A stretch of DNA of 61,550 nucleotides from Actinomycetes bacterium (GCA_021801235.1 JAJYYG010000157.1:1-61550); one strand, 5' to 3'; positions 22,083-31,884 are shown, counted from the first letter of the stretch. Made by a program: numbers and translations. The notes: generated by a model not told the origin, from the letters alone.

Positions 22083-24119
22083 GTGTCACCCTCCGTGTCG
22101 GGAACGGGGCGAAGGGGAACGCGGTCGCCGCGTCCCGAGCAGTTCCTGGTCGGCCTCAACGACCGCCAGCGGGCGGCTGTCATGCACGGCGAAGGGCCGT
22201 TGCTGGTCCTCGCGGGAGCGGGGTCAGGGAAGACACGGGTGCTCACGAGCAGGATCGGCTACCTGGTCGCCACCGGGGTCGTGGCGCCCGAGAACGTCCT
22301 CGCCATCACGTTCACCAACAAGGCGGCCCGGGAGATGAAGCAACGCCTGACGGCGTCGCTGGGCTCGGCGGTCTCCGACATGTGGGTCTCCACGTTCCAC
22401 AGTGCCTGCGTGCGGATGGTGCGTCCGTTCGCCGACCGCATCGGGCTCAGCCGGAGGTTCACCATCCTCTCCGAGGACGACGGCAAGCGGCTGCTCCGGG
22501 ACATCGCCGACGATCTCGACATCGACGTGAAGGCGATGCCGGTGGGCGGGGCGAAGGCCGCCATCAGCTCGGCGAAGAACCGTCTGGTCGACCCGCGGGA
22601 GCTGACCCTCGAAGCGTCCGATGCCCGCAGCAACGCCCATGCCCGTCTGTACCGCGAGTACCAGAGCCGGCTGGCCGCAGCCGACTGCGTCGACTTCGAC
22701 GATCTGCTGGTGCACACCGTCTCGCTCCTGCGCGGTCACCCCGACGTCCGGGACCACTACCGCAGCCGTTTCCGGCAGATCCTCGTCGACGAGTACCAGG
22801 ACACCAACCGGGCCCAGAGCGAGATCGTCGAGCTCCTGGCCGCCGGCCACCGTAACCTGTGCTGTGTCGGAGACGCCGACCAGTCGATCTACGGCTTCCG
22901 TGCCGCGGACGTGGGGAACATCCTCTCGTTCCCCGAACGGTTCTCCGGGGCCACCACGATCCTCCTCGATCAGAACTTCCGATCGACGGGAACCATCCTC
23001 GACGCCGCCAACGCCGTCATCTCGCGCAACGAGGCCCGGCCGGAGAAGAACCTGTGGACCGACGCCGGCGGCGGGCGACCGATCTCGCTCTATGCGGCGG
23101 ACGACGAGTCCGACGAGGCGTCGTGGGTCGCCGACGAAGCCGCCTCGCTCGTCGCGGCCGGGGCCCGGCCCGGGGACATCGCCGTCCTCTGCCGGGCCAA
23201 GGTCCTCGCACGTCCGATCGAGGCGGAGCTCGTCCGGCGGGGGATCCCGTGCCGGACGGTGGGGGGCACGCCGTTCTTCGAGCGGCGTGAGGTCAAGGAC
23301 CTGGTCGCCTACCTCAAGCTGGCCGTCAACCCGAACGACGAGCTCTCCTTCCGGCGGTGCGTGAACGTCCCGCGGCGGGCGGTGGGCGATGCCAGCGTGA
23401 AGAGGATCCGCTCCTTCGCCCAGCGCTATGCGCTCCCTCTGGGGGAGGTGCTCGCCCGCAGGTCCGAGATCGAGGACCTGCCGGTGCTCGCCGCCGCCGG
23501 CCTGGACGGATTCGTGGAGCTGGTCGACCGGGTGCGGGATGCCTCCGCGAGCGGCGGCGCCCTGGGGGCGGTCGACGCCGTCCTGGCCGACGGCGAGTAC
23601 CTCCACCAGCTGCTCGCCGCCGCCGTCGACGACGAGGAGCGCCGGTACCGGGAGGAGAGTGTCGAACAGCTCCGGTCCATCGCCGGCGACCACCCGACGA
23701 TCGAGGACTTCCTCGACATGGCCGGTCTGGTGACCGAGGGGGAGGATGCCGGGGACGATCCCTCCCGCCTGCTGCTCCTGACGGTGCACGCCGCCAAGGG
23801 GCTCGAATTCCCGACCGTGTTCGTCGTCGGGCTCGAGGAGGGAGTCTTCCCCGACCGGCGGTGCATGGAGGGGGCTCAGCTGGAGGAGGAGCGGCGACTG
23901 GCCTATGTCGCCATCACCCGGGCGGAGCACCGGCTGTACCTGTCGCACGCCCGTCACCGGCGCACGCCCGGCCAGGTGGTGGGGCACGAGCGGAGCCGGT
24001 TCCTCGACGAGATCCCCGAGGAACTGCTGGCGGACCTCGACGTTCCGTCGGATCCCGCGGTCGACGCCTCGGCACGGTTCGCCGCTCTCCGCGGCAGGCT
24101 CGGGGGTTCCGGCGGGTGA
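22083..24119 (+). CDS. pcrA: ATP-dependent DNA helicase, UvrD/PcrA/Rep superfamily 1
   Basis: A 678-residue SF1A helicase. Ordered motifs: Q motif LNDRQRAAV, Walker A LVLAGAGSGKTRVL, Ia ITFTNKAAREMKQRL, Walker B ILVDEYQDTNRAQ, III VGDADQSIYGFRAAD, IV LLDQNFRSTGTILDAAN, V LLLLTVHAAKGLEFPTVFVVG and VI RRLAYVAITRAEHRLYL. It unwinds DNA 3' to 5' in repair and replication restart. It is somewhat short, lacking the long C-terminal extension of PcrA that binds RNA polymerase, so a shorter UvrD paralogue is possible. GTG 22083 and GTG 22095 are both in frame; TAGTGT at 22081-22086 would favour 22095. Confidence 0.9.
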   Translation: MSPSVSGTGRRGTRSPRPEQFLVGLNDRQRAAVMHGEGPLLVLAGAGSGKTRVLTSRIGYLVATGVVAPENVLAITFTNKAAREMKQRLTASLGSAVSDMWVSTFHSACVRMVRPFADRIGLSRRFTILSEDDGKRLLRDIADDLDIDVKAMPVGGAKAAISSAKNRLVDPRELTLEASDARSNAHARLYREYQSRLAAADCVDFDDLLVHTVSLLRGHPDVRDHYRSRFRQILVDEYQDTNRAQSEIVELLAAGHRNLCCVGDADQSIYGFRAADVGNILSFPERFSGATTILLDQNFRSTGTILDAANAVISRNEARPEKNLWTDAGGGRPISLYAADDESDEASWVADEAASLVAAGARPGDIAVLCRAKVLARPIEAELVRRGIPCRTVGGTPFFERREVKDLVAYLKLAVNPNDELSFRRCVNVPRRAVGDASVKRIRSFAQRYALPLGEVLARRSEIEDLPVLAAAGLDGFVELVDRVRDASASGGALGAVDAVLADGEYLHQLLAAAVDDEERRYREESVEQLRSIAGDHPTIEDFLDMAGLVTEGEDAGDDPSRLLLLTVHAAKGLEFPTVFVVGLEEGVFPDRRCMEGAQLEEERRLAYVAITRAEHRLYLSHARHRRTPGQVVGHERSRFLDEIPEELLADLDVPSDPAVDASARFAALRGRLGGSGG

Positions 24120-24201
24120 CGGTCCGACCCGGGGTACGGCGGCCCCTGCACGCCGGCCGGCGGCGATGGCACCGGCCGGCGTGCGGGGATGGCTAACGTC
24201 G

Positions 24202-25419
24202 ATGGCACCCATGGGAACGTCCCGACGGAACCGGCGAGTGACGCGGACGGCGCGAGCGACCCTGCTGCGCGGAGCGGCGCTCCTCGGGGTCCCGGTGCTG
24301 CTGGCCGGCTGCTCCCTGGTGGCCGTCCCGTCGCAACCTGCGCTGTCGGGGCCCTCCTTCGCCCCACCTGGTGACATCGCCTACGCGGTCTGCCCCGATG
24401 CGGTCACCCCCGTCGAGCTGTCCTCCTCCCTGGCCGAAGCGAACATCCCGCTCCGGGTGAAGGGGACCCCGGGGATCGGCAACGCCAGCATCGCCACGTC
24501 CCCCGACGGACGGTGGGCCTACGTGGTCACCACCGAGGGCGAGCCGAGCGGGAGCCACCCCGCCACCCCGGTGCCGGTGACCACCGGGGTCGCCCCGGCT
24601 CCCGCCGGGCCCTCCGGCCAGAACGTGGTGATCCCGGTCAACCTGGTGACCCAACAGGCGGGCCGGCCCATCGACATCCCCGGGTCGGGGCCGACCCACG
24701 GCATCGTGGTGCTGCCCGGCGGCCGGACCGCCATCGCCGCCAGCGGCACGTCGGTGGTGCCGGTGGACCTGACGCGCGACCGGGCCGGCACCCCCCTCGA
24801 CCTGGGGGCGGGCCACACGGTGTTCGGGATGGCGCTCAACCCGGCGGGCACGACTCTCTACGTCCTGGTGGCCGGGGGGGTCATCCCGGTGAACACGGTC
24901 GCCGCCACTGCCGGTACGCCCATCGTGACCGGGCTCTCCGTCTCCTCTGTCTACTCCCCGCACGGGATCGCGGTGGCACCGGGCGGCGCCACGGTGTACG
25001 TGATCGGGCAGGGAGGACCGGACTACGGCGGCCGGGTGATCCCGATCACCGCCTCGACCGGCGCGCTCCAGCCCGCCGCCTCCTTCGACCGGTACGGGAT
25101 CGCCGATCCGGCCGCAGTGGCCGTCTCTCCCGACGGCACCACCCTCTACGTGGTGGACGCGGCCGACAACTGGGTCCTCCCACTGCCGGTGGCCTCGTTC
25201 GCCTCCCCGCCCGCTCCGGTCCGGTTACCGGTCCAGACGAATGGCTCCGGTGGCACCCAGCATCCGAGCGACATCGTCATCGCACCGGGCGGGGTCACCG
25301 CGTACATCGTCGACGGGTTCACCGACCTGGTCCCGTTCACCCTGGCGTCCCAGTCCTTCGGCTCGCCGATCCCGGTCTGCCCGGGTGCGTCATCCGTGGC
25401 CATCGCCCCCGCGCCCTGA
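24202..25419 (+). CDS. Lipoprotein with YVTN-type beta-propeller repeats
   Basis: A 405-residue exported protein. The N-terminus is basic (TSRRNRRVTRTAR) then hydrophobic (LLRGAALLGVPVLLAGCS) with a lipobox LLAGC, so it should be lipid-anchored at the outer face of the membrane. The rest consists of repeats such as ASIATSPDGRWAYVVTTEG, GIAVAPGGATVYVIGQGG and AVAVSPDGTTLYVVDAADN, the Ser-Pro-Asp-Gly pattern of YVTN/NHL propellers. Function is probably binding or surface scaffolding; no catalytic residue is evident. TAACGT at 24194-24199 precedes; ATG 24211 is the alternative start. Confidence 0.78.
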   Translation: MAPMGTSRRNRRVTRTARATLLRGAALLGVPVLLAGCSLVAVPSQPALSGPSFAPPGDIAYAVCPDAVTPVELSSSLAEANIPLRVKGTPGIGNASIATSPDGRWAYVVTTEGEPSGSHPATPVPVTTGVAPAPAGPSGQNVVIPVNLVTQQAGRPIDIPGSGPTHGIVVLPGGRTAIAASGTSVVPVDLTRDRAGTPLDLGAGHTVFGMALNPAGTTLYVLVAGGVIPVNTVAATAGTPIVTGLSVSSVYSPHGIAVAPGGATVYVIGQGGPDYGGRVIPITASTGALQPAASFDRYGIADPAAVAVSPDGTTLYVVDAADNWVLPLPVASFASPPAPVRLPVQTNGSGGTQHPSDIVIAPGGVTAYIVDGFTDLVPFTLASQSFGSPIPVCPGASSVAIAPAP

Positions 25420-25475
25420 TCTGACGCTCCGCGACCGGCTCCGCACTGCTCAGCCGGCGACCGGCTCCGCACCGC

Positions 25476-27002
25476 TCAGCCGGCGACCGGCTCCGGTCCG
25501 GTTCCGCCGGCGAACCCGACGTCGCCGGCTCCGGACACCCGGGCTGCGGTGGCGATCTCGTCGTTGCGGTAGGCCGCCCCCTCCAGGCCGGCGGCGGCCA
25601 GCAGCTCGTCCAGGGCGGGCGGGACGGCGGCCGCCAGCTGCCAGACCTTCGGGATCGACTCGGGGCAGGCCATGATCCCCCAGTACATGGCGCCCCGGTA
25701 GCTCATGATGGTCACGTTGATCCCCATGCCGTCCATCACCGGCCCGAGGGGGAACCCCGCCTGCATCTCGGCTCCCGCCAGGTAGAGGGGGAAGTCGGGT
25801 CCCGGGACGTTCGACACCACCAGGTTGGCGATCGGTCGGTGGCGGTCGGCCAGGCGCATGCGGCTGTAGAGCCGGGCGGCGTTGGCGAACAGGTTGGGCG
25901 TCGCGTGCTCCGCCCAGTTGAGGAGGGTGTCCGCCCCGAGCGCGTGGTGCTCCTCCTTGGCCCCGAGTGTCCCGGCACGGACAACGCCGAGCCGCTCCAT
26001 CGGATCGTCGAGCTGGGTGGGGAGCTGTACGAACATCGACGACACCTGGTTCGACCCGTGTGCGTGGGGCCCGGTCGGCTCCACCGAGACCGGGACCACC
26101 GCCACCAGCGGCTTGTCCGGCAGCTCGTCCCCGGCGAGCAGGTACGAGCGGAGGGCTCCGGTGCACACCGCCAGCACCACGTCGTTGACCGTCGCACCCG
26201 TCGCCGCCTTAAGCCGCTTGACGTCGGCGAGACCGATGGCGCTGAAGGCGACCGAGCGCCGTCGGGTCAGCGACCGGTTGAAGGACGTGCGCGGCGCGGT
26301 CAGCGGGAGTGCCGCTTTCCCCAGGCCGGGCCGCTCCTCGGAGACCATCCGCACCCGCCGGACGTCGAGGATGCGTTGCCCGGTGCGGAGGACGTCCCGC
26401 GCCATCTCGAACGGCCGCAGCACCCGGGCGGCGACCGCCTGGGCCATCAGGTCCAGCCCGGATGGGATCGGGTGCCCGGCCCCCGGGGTCCCGTCCACGC
26501 CGGTCGGGGCCGGGGGAGCGGGGTCCGGCTCCAGGTCGAACAGCACGGAGAGCAGAGCGGCACCCGACACCCCGTCGACGGTGGAGTGGTGCATCTTGAC
26601 GATGGTGGCGATCCGTCCGTCCGCGAGGCCTTCGACGATCCACATCTCCCAGAGGGGTCTGGACCGGTCGAGCTGGTGACCGGTGATGTCCCCCGCCAGC
26701 TCTGCCAGCTCTCGGAACCCGCCCGGCCGGGGGAGCGCGGCGAGCCGGACGTGGAAGTCGATGTCGAAGTCGGGGTCGTCCACCCACACCGGATGGCCGA
26801 GGTGGAGCGGGACCTCGAGGAGACGCCGTTGGAAGACCGGCGCCCGGGGGACGCGGGTCGCGATCGACGACTTGATGCGGGCGAACGAGTAGCCGCCCGG
26901 GATGGTGGACGGATCGAAGGTCATCGCCATGGCGACGTGCATGTGGAGGCTCGGTGCCTCGAGGTAGAGGAAGCTGGCGTCGAGCCCGCTCATCCGCTCC
27001 AT
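25476..27002 (-). CDS. Wax ester synthase / diacylglycerol acyltransferase (WS/DGAT)
   Basis: A 508-residue bifunctional-type acyltransferase. The condensation active site is IVKMHHSTVDGVSGAALL (HHxxxDG). Other family blocks are MSGLDASFLYLEAPSLHMHV at the N-terminus, LDRSRPLWEMWIVEGL, VNDVVLAVCTGALRSYLL, NLVVSNVPGPDFPLYLAGA and INVTIMSYRGAMYWGI. These enzymes join acyl-CoA to a fatty alcohol or diacylglycerol to make storage wax esters or triacylglycerol at the membrane. ATG 27002 is preceded by AAGGGGAG. Neighbouring lipid genes (membrane esterase, acyl-CoA synthetase, acyl-CoA dehydrogenase) fit a lipid-storing actinobacterium. Confidence 0.93.
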   Translation of the reverse strand: MERMSGLDASFLYLEAPSLHMHVAMAMTFDPSTIPGGYSFARIKSSIATRVPRAPVFQRRLLEVPLHLGHPVWVDDPDFDIDFHVRLAALPRPGGFRELAELAGDITGHQLDRSRPLWEMWIVEGLADGRIATIVKMHHSTVDGVSGAALLSVLFDLEPDPAPPAPTGVDGTPGAGHPIPSGLDLMAQAVAARVLRPFEMARDVLRTGQRILDVRRVRMVSEERPGLGKAALPLTAPRTSFNRSLTRRRSVAFSAIGLADVKRLKAATGATVNDVVLAVCTGALRSYLLAGDELPDKPLVAVVPVSVEPTGPHAHGSNQVSSMFVQLPTQLDDPMERLGVVRAGTLGAKEEHHALGADTLLNWAEHATPNLFANAARLYSRMRLADRHRPIANLVVSNVPGPDFPLYLAGAEMQAGFPLGPVMDGMGINVTIMSYRGAMYWGIMACPESIPKVWQLAAAVPPALDELLAAAGLEGAAYRNDEIATAARVSGAGDVGFAGGTGPEPVAG

Positions 27003-27104
27003 GGTCTCCCCTTGTCGTCCGATCCTGCGCCGGTCCGCCGTGCAACCCTGCTGCCGCCCGGTCGCCGATTGTCGTCGGAGCCCGGCCCGGTGTTTCATGG
27101 AGCG

Positions 27105-28493
27105 GTGCCGTGGGTCTACTTCACCGTCAGCATGGTCGGTGGGCTCTGTACGGTCAACGCCTTCGTGCCGGTCCGCCGCGACCCGTTCACCGTGGCGAGC
27201 TTCCTCCTGGCCTGGATCCCGGGCGAGTTGCCGGTGCAGGTGTTGGTGGTCCAGGTCGCCGGCACCCTGGCGTTCGCCCACTTCGGCGCGTTCGACCGGT
27301 GGCCCGGCCAGGTCGGGCTCGCCGTCGCCGTCGCCTCGTGGGCCGGGCTCGCCTGGCTGGCGGTCGTGGCCCACCGGTCCGGGCGGCTGGTCGACGAGGC
27401 CCTGGAGTCTGCCGGGGCGGCCCCGCTCCCGGGACCGGTGGACCGACCCGTGTGGAACACCTGGTGGCGTCTCGCCATCGCGGTCCCGTTCCGCTTCCGG
27501 CGGATCCGGCGGATCCGCAACGTCGACTACTGGGGTGACGGCATCTTCCGGCACCGTCTCGACGTCCTGCGCCTCCGGGACCACCCCCCCGAACGGGGAC
27601 CGGTGCTGGTGTACGTCCACGGGGGGGCCTGGATGATCGGGAACAAGCGCCAGCAGGGGATCCCGATGCTCCACGAGCTGGCGGCCCGGGGCTGGGTCTG
27701 CGTGGCCATCAACTACCGGCTCTCGCCCCGGGCGACCTGGCCCAGCCACATCGTCGACGTCAAGCGCGCCCTGGCCTGGGTCCGGGAGCACATCGCCGAG
27801 TACGGCGGCGACCCCACGTTCGTGGCGGTGTCGGGAGGGTCCGCCGGCGGGCATCTGGCCGCCCTGGCCGCGCTGACCCCGGGAGCCCGCGAGTGGCAGC
27901 CCGGCTTCGAGGACGCGGACACCTCGGTGGACGCGTGCGTGCCGTTCTACGGGGCCTACGACCTCACCGGTGACCCGGAGGCCTCCGGCGAGTTCGGTCC
28001 CGGCCTCCTCCGCCTGCTGGAGCGGTTCGTGATGAAGCAGCCGATCGCCGACGACCGCGAACGGTACGTCCAGGCGTCGGCGACCGAGCGGGTCGGACCT
28101 GCGGCACCGCCGATGTTCGTGCTCCACGGGATCAACGACACGCTGGTACCCATCCGGGTGGCGCGCAGACTGGTCGAGCGCCTCCGCGCCGTCTCGTCCG
28201 CACCGGTCGCCTTCGTCGAGCTCCCCCGGACCCAGCACGCCTTCGACGTCCTCGCCTCCATCCGTTGCCGGCACACGACCCTGGGCGTCGTCCGGTTCCT
28301 CGAGGGTGTGCGGGCCGGGACGGTCGGCGCCGCCCCAGCACCGGCCACCCCAGCACCGGCCACCCCAGCACCGGCCACCCCAGCACCCGCCACCCCAGAA
28401 CCGGCGTCCCACCCGCCGGGGGCGTCACCCCGTCGGAGCGCCGATGGTCCGCGCCGGCGCCGTGGAGTGCTAGACAGACCCGAGACTTTCTGA
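27105..28493 (+). CDS. Membrane-anchored alpha/beta hydrolase (HSL/carboxylesterase type)
   Basis: A 462-residue protein. The first 110 residues contain three hydrophobic spans (VYFTVSMVGGLCTVNAF, FTVASFLLAWIPGELPVQVL, VGLAVAVASWAGLAWLAVVA). The catalytic domain follows: oxyanion loop VLVYVHGGAWMIGNKRQQG, nucleophile elbow VSGGSAGGHLAAL, acid in VLHGINDTLVPI and His in PRTQHAFDV. The order matches acetyl-esterase/lipid hydrolases. The C-terminus bears a PAPAT repeat from four 15-bp units (28336-28395) and a basic tail. It is divergent from the WS/DGAT gene, suggesting lipid turnover. GTG 27105 is the first codon before the hydrophobic start. Confidence 0.85.
   Translation: MPWVYFTVSMVGGLCTVNAFVPVRRDPFTVASFLLAWIPGELPVQVLVVQVAGTLAFAHFGAFDRWPGQVGLAVAVASWAGLAWLAVVAHRSGRLVDEALESAGAAPLPGPVDRPVWNTWWRLAIAVPFRFRRIRRIRNVDYWGDGIFRHRLDVLRLRDHPPERGPVLVYVHGGAWMIGNKRQQGIPMLHELAARGWVCVAINYRLSPRATWPSHIVDVKRALAWVREHIAEYGGDPTFVAVSGGSAGGHLAALAALTPGAREWQPGFEDADTSVDACVPFYGAYDLTGDPEASGEFGPGLLRLLERFVMKQPIADDRERYVQASATERVGPAAPPMFVLHGINDTLVPIRVARRLVERLRAVSSAPVAFVELPRTQHAFDVLASIRCRHTTLGVVRFLEGVRAGTVGAAPAPATPAPATPAPATPAPATPEPASHPPGASPRRSADGPRRRRGVLDRPETF
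28336..28395. repeat. 15-bp tandem repeat, four copies, encoding PAPAT
   Basis: Four units of cagcaccggccaccc (the last with one change) sit in the 3' end of the esterase gene; copy changes keep the frame. Confidence 0.85.
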
Positions 28494-28571
28494 CGTAGAG
28501 TCACATCGCGGTGGTGGGGTCCGGGACGTGTCCGGGCCGTCCCGCCGGACGCCGAGCGCAAGGGGGATTCT

Positions 28572-29882
28572 GTGGTCTCAGCATCGAGGGGGATGCGGCT
28601 GGCGGCGCTCGGCGCCGCCCTGCTGGTGGCGGTCACCGGCGCCGCCTGCAGCTCCACCAATTCGGCATCGACCACCGGGACGGCGCCCGCGGGCAGCTCG
28701 CCGAAGATCCCGGCCAGCGCCTTCAGCGACCACACCGGGATCACCTCGAACTCGGTCCGCGTCGGGAACATCTCGACCCTGAACATCGGCGGCCTCTTCA
28801 AGGGCGCCCTGGTCGGGACGCAGGCCTACGCCGCGTACGTCAACTCCACGGGCGGGGTCAACGGCCGCAAGATCATCGTCGACAGCGGCGCCGACCAGTT
28901 CAACAACGGCGCTCTCAACAAGGCGCTGACCCAGACGGCGATGCAGAGCGACTTCTCGCTGGTGGGGGGCTTCTCCCTCAACGACGGGTTCGGTGGCACC
29001 GTGCTGGCCCAGAACCCGGGGTTCCCTGACGTGTCGGTGGTCCTCGACCCCACGACCAACAAGCTCCCGAACGTGTTCAGCCCGGTACCGGAGAACACCG
29101 GCTGGGAGACCGGTCCGCTCCAGTACTTCAAGGACAGGTACCCGACCGAGGTGGACGCGGTGGGCACCCTGGTGGCCACCTCCCCGTCGGCGGTCACCGA
29201 CTGGAACGGCGAGAAGGCGGCCATGGAGCACCTCGGGTACAAGATCGTCTACCAGCCCCAGTACCCGGTGACCCAGACCGACTTCACCCAGTACGTGATC
29301 TCGATGAGGAACGCCGGGGTGAAGATGCTCTTCCTCGACCAGATGCCCGAGAACTACGCCTCGGCGGTGATCCAGGCGCTGAACGACCAGAACTTCCATC
29401 CGGTGGTGGTGCTCGGAGCCGCCACCTACAGCACCAACCTGGTGACCGCTTCGGGCGGCGCCGCCGCCGTGGAGGGCATGTACCTCGAGCAGAACGCCTC
29501 CCTCTACCTGGGCGAGGACCGGAACCTCATCCCGGCGGTGGGGACGTTCCTCCACTGGGTCCAGGTGGCGTCCCCCGGCTTCAAGCCCGACCTGTTCACC
29601 ATGTACGGATGGGTGTCCGCCGAGCTGTTCAGCCAGGCGCTGAAGAACGCCGGTGCGGACCCGAGCCGGGGCTCGTTGCTCCAGGCCCTGTCGAAGATCA
29701 CGTCCTTCAACGCCGACAACCTCATCGCCCCGACCAACCCCGCCGCGAAGACCAACAGCAGCTGCTACCTGCTCGCCCAGATCCACAACGGGCAGTTCCA
29801 GCGGCTGGACGACCCACCGGTCACCAGCAGCACCGGCGGGTACCGCTGCAACGGCACGTACTACCTCCAGCCCGGCGCGTGA
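28572..29882 (+). CDS. Branched-chain amino-acid-type ABC transporter substrate-binding lipoprotein
   Basis: A 436-residue periplasmic-binding protein. The signal RLAALGAALLVAVTGAACSS has the lipobox GAAC, so it is tethered to the membrane. The mature part is a Peripla_BP_6/LivJ fold: VRVGNISTLNIGGLFKGALVG, AYAAYVNSTGGVNGRKIIVD, SDFSLVGGFSLNDGFGGTVL, MRNAGVKMLFLDQMPENYA and FTMYGWVSAELFSQALKNAG. It delivers a ligand, often a branched-chain amino acid, amide or urea, to the permease encoded next. GTG 28572 has a purine-rich AAGGGGG upstream. It is the first gene of the four-gene liv operon. Confidence 0.92.
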   Translation: MVSASRGMRLAALGAALLVAVTGAACSSTNSASTTGTAPAGSSPKIPASAFSDHTGITSNSVRVGNISTLNIGGLFKGALVGTQAYAAYVNSTGGVNGRKIIVDSGADQFNNGALNKALTQTAMQSDFSLVGGFSLNDGFGGTVLAQNPGFPDVSVVLDPTTNKLPNVFSPVPENTGWETGPLQYFKDRYPTEVDAVGTLVATSPSAVTDWNGEKAAMEHLGYKIVYQPQYPVTQTDFTQYVISMRNAGVKMLFLDQMPENYASAVIQALNDQNFHPVVVLGAATYSTNLVTASGGAAAVEGMYLEQNASLYLGEDRNLIPAVGTFLHWVQVASPGFKPDLFTMYGWVSAELFSQALKNAGADPSRGSLLQALSKITSFNADNLIAPTNPAAKTNSSCYLLAQIHNGQFQRLDDPPVTSSTGGYRCNGTYYLQPGA

Positions 29883-29943
29883 GCCGGGGGCGGTGGGGGC
29901 GTCGGACGTGAGGAACCGGTGACGGGGCCGGGGTGCTGAGCCG

Positions 29944-31884
29944 GTGACCTCCTTCCTCCAGTACACGGTGTTCGGGGTGATCCTCGGTGCCGGCTTCGCC
30001 ATCGCCGCCACCGGTCTCGTGGTCACGTACACCACCTCGGGGGTCTTCAACTTCGCCCAGGGCGCCGTCGGGATGATCGCCGCGTTCAGCTACTGGGAGC
30101 TGGTGGTCGGCCATCACGTGCCCGTGCTCGTGGCCCTGGTGGTGATCCTGCTCGTCGGTGCCCCCGTGGCCGGCGCCGTGGTGGAGCGGGTCTTCATGCG
30201 CCGGCTCCACGGGGCCACGTCCGAGCGGCCGATCATGGTCACTCTCGGGCTGACGGTCATCCTCACCGGGGTCGCCACCATCGTCTGGCCGCCGTCGAAC
30301 CAGTACCAGCTTGCCCCGATCGTGTCGGGCACGTTCCGGCTGGTCGGCATCAACCTGCAGTACCAGCAACTGCTCACCATCGGGATCGCCGTCGTCCTGG
30401 TGGTCGCGCTCCGGTTCCTCTTCTACTCGACCCGCACCGGGGTCGGTCTGCGGGCAGTGGTCGACGACCCCGGCCTGCTCGCCATGGCGGGAGCGTCTCC
30501 CAACGTGATGAGCCAGTACGGGTGGATCCTCGGGTTCGTCATGGCGGCACTGGCCGGCGTGTTGCTGGCCCTCACCCAGGAGCAGTCCGGCATCAGCATC
30601 ACGGCCATGACCCTGCTGGTGGTGAACGGCTACGCCGCTGCAGTGGTCGGCCGCCTCAAGAGCATCCCGGTCACCTTCGTCGCCGCCATCGGCATCGGGT
30701 TGGCCGAGGAGTACATCATCTACTACGCGCTCCCCCACGTGTCCCAGAGCCTCTCGTCGGACATCACGCTGGCCTTGCCGATGGTGTTCCTCTTCGTGGC
30801 GCTGGTGACGCTGCCGTCGGTGCGGCTCCGGGCGGCGGGACGGCTGACCACCGCCCGGGTGCCCCGCGTCCCCGGGGGGAGGGAGTCGCTGATCGGCGGG
30901 GCCGTGTTCGTGGCCGTCGCCGCGGTGTTCGCCGCGGTGTTCGCCACCACCGCCGTCAACAGCGTTCCCATGCTTCAGCTCGGGGGCGACACCATGACGC
31001 TCGGGATGGTGGCGCTGTCGTTGGTCCTGCTCATCGGGTACGCCGGTCAGGTGTCGCTCTGCCAGTTCTCCTTCATGGGCATCGGCGCCTTCTTGATGGG
31101 GAAGGTCGCCGGGGGAGGTTCGCTGCTCGGCCTCCTGGCGGCGGCGGGTGTCTGCGCGCTCCTGGGGGCCCTGGTCGCCCTTCCGACCATCCGGCTCCGG
31201 GACCTCTACTTCGCCCTGGCGACCTTCGCCTTCGCGGACGCGGTCGACCAGGGGTTCTTCGGCGACGCCCGGGTCTACGGGGGGCCGGGGGTGAACGTCG
31301 GGCGGATCGTGCTGCCCGGGCTCTCCTTCGGGGGGGACAAGTCCGAGTTCCTGCTGGTGACCGTCTTCTTCGTCCTCACCGCGCTCCTGGTGCTCGCCAT
31401 CCGCCGCAGCCTCTTCGGGCGGCGGCTGGTGGCGATGAACGACTCACCGGCCGCCTACGCGACCATCGGGCTGGACCTCGGCTTCACCAAGGTGGCGGTG
31501 TTCGCCATCGCCGCCGCCATGGCGGGCGTGGCCGGCGGTCTCTACGCCACGGTGAACCAGACGGTCGGCACGTCCGACTTCGAGTTCTTCTCCGGCATCA
31601 TCTTCGTCCTCTTCGTGACGGTCTGGAGCGTCCGCACGGTCTCGGGGGCGTTCCTCGCCGCGTTGACCTACGTGCTCCTGACCACCTTCTGGCAGACCGG
31701 GCTGGGGCTGGTCGCAGGCGCCGGCATCATCCTGATCGGGAGGGCCGCCAGCGGAATCCTGGGGATCGAGTGGCTGGTGACGACCTTCCGGATGCCGTGG
31801 GTCAGGCGTCGCGACGACGCAGGGGCGCCCGCGGCCGGGGGCGGGTCCCCGGCGATCGGAGGTGAAGCTCGTGTCGCCGGCTGA
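29944..31884 (+). CDS. Fused LivH-LivM branched-chain amino-acid ABC permease
   Basis: A 646-residue membrane protein that joins two normally separate permeases. Residues 1-290 are LivH-like (GLVVTYTTSGVFNFAQGAVG, TSERPIMVTLGLTVILTGV, VVNGYAAAVVGRLKSIPVTF). After a basic linker (RAAGRLTTARVPRVPGGRES) residues about 310-620 are LivM-like (LVLLIGYAGQVSLCQFSFMG, LRDLYFALATFAFADAVDQG, AVFAIAAAMAGVAGGLYATV). The two halves should form the full translocation pore with LivF and LivG. No internal stop or start is seen at the joint, so this is a true fusion. The 3' end overlaps the livG start by 14 bases. Confidence 0.92.
   Translation: MTSFLQYTVFGVILGAGFAIAATGLVVTYTTSGVFNFAQGAVGMIAAFSYWELVVGHHVPVLVALVVILLVGAPVAGAVVERVFMRRLHGATSERPIMVTLGLTVILTGVATIVWPPSNQYQLAPIVSGTFRLVGINLQYQQLLTIGIAVVLVVALRFLFYSTRTGVGLRAVVDDPGLLAMAGASPNVMSQYGWILGFVMAALAGVLLALTQEQSGISITAMTLLVVNGYAAAVVGRLKSIPVTFVAAIGIGLAEEYIIYYALPHVSQSLSSDITLALPMVFLFVALVTLPSVRLRAAGRLTTARVPRVPGGRESLIGGAVFVAVAAVFAAVFATTAVNSVPMLQLGGDTMTLGMVALSLVLLIGYAGQVSLCQFSFMGIGAFLMGKVAGGGSLLGLLAAAGVCALLGALVALPTIRLRDLYFALATFAFADAVDQGFFGDARVYGGPGVNVGRIVLPGLSFGGDKSEFLLVTVFFVLTALLVLAIRRSLFGRRLVAMNDSPAAYATIGLDLGFTKVAVFAIAAAMAGVAGGLYATVNQTVGTSDFEFFSGIIFVLFVTVWSVRTVSGAFLAALTYVLLTTFWQTGLGLVAGAGIILIGRAASGILGIEWLVTTFRMPWVRRRDDAGAPAAGGGSPAIGGEARVAG

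Noticed and set aside
22224-24377. Very long minus-strand open frame opposite pcrA
   Set aside because: It is the antisense shadow of a helicase with all motifs intact; such frames are expected at this GC content.
25839-27104. Long plus-strand open frame opposite the WS/DGAT gene and running into the esterase frame
   Set aside because: The minus-strand gene has the complete acyltransferase motifs; the plus-strand part has no domain, so the esterase start was placed at 27105.
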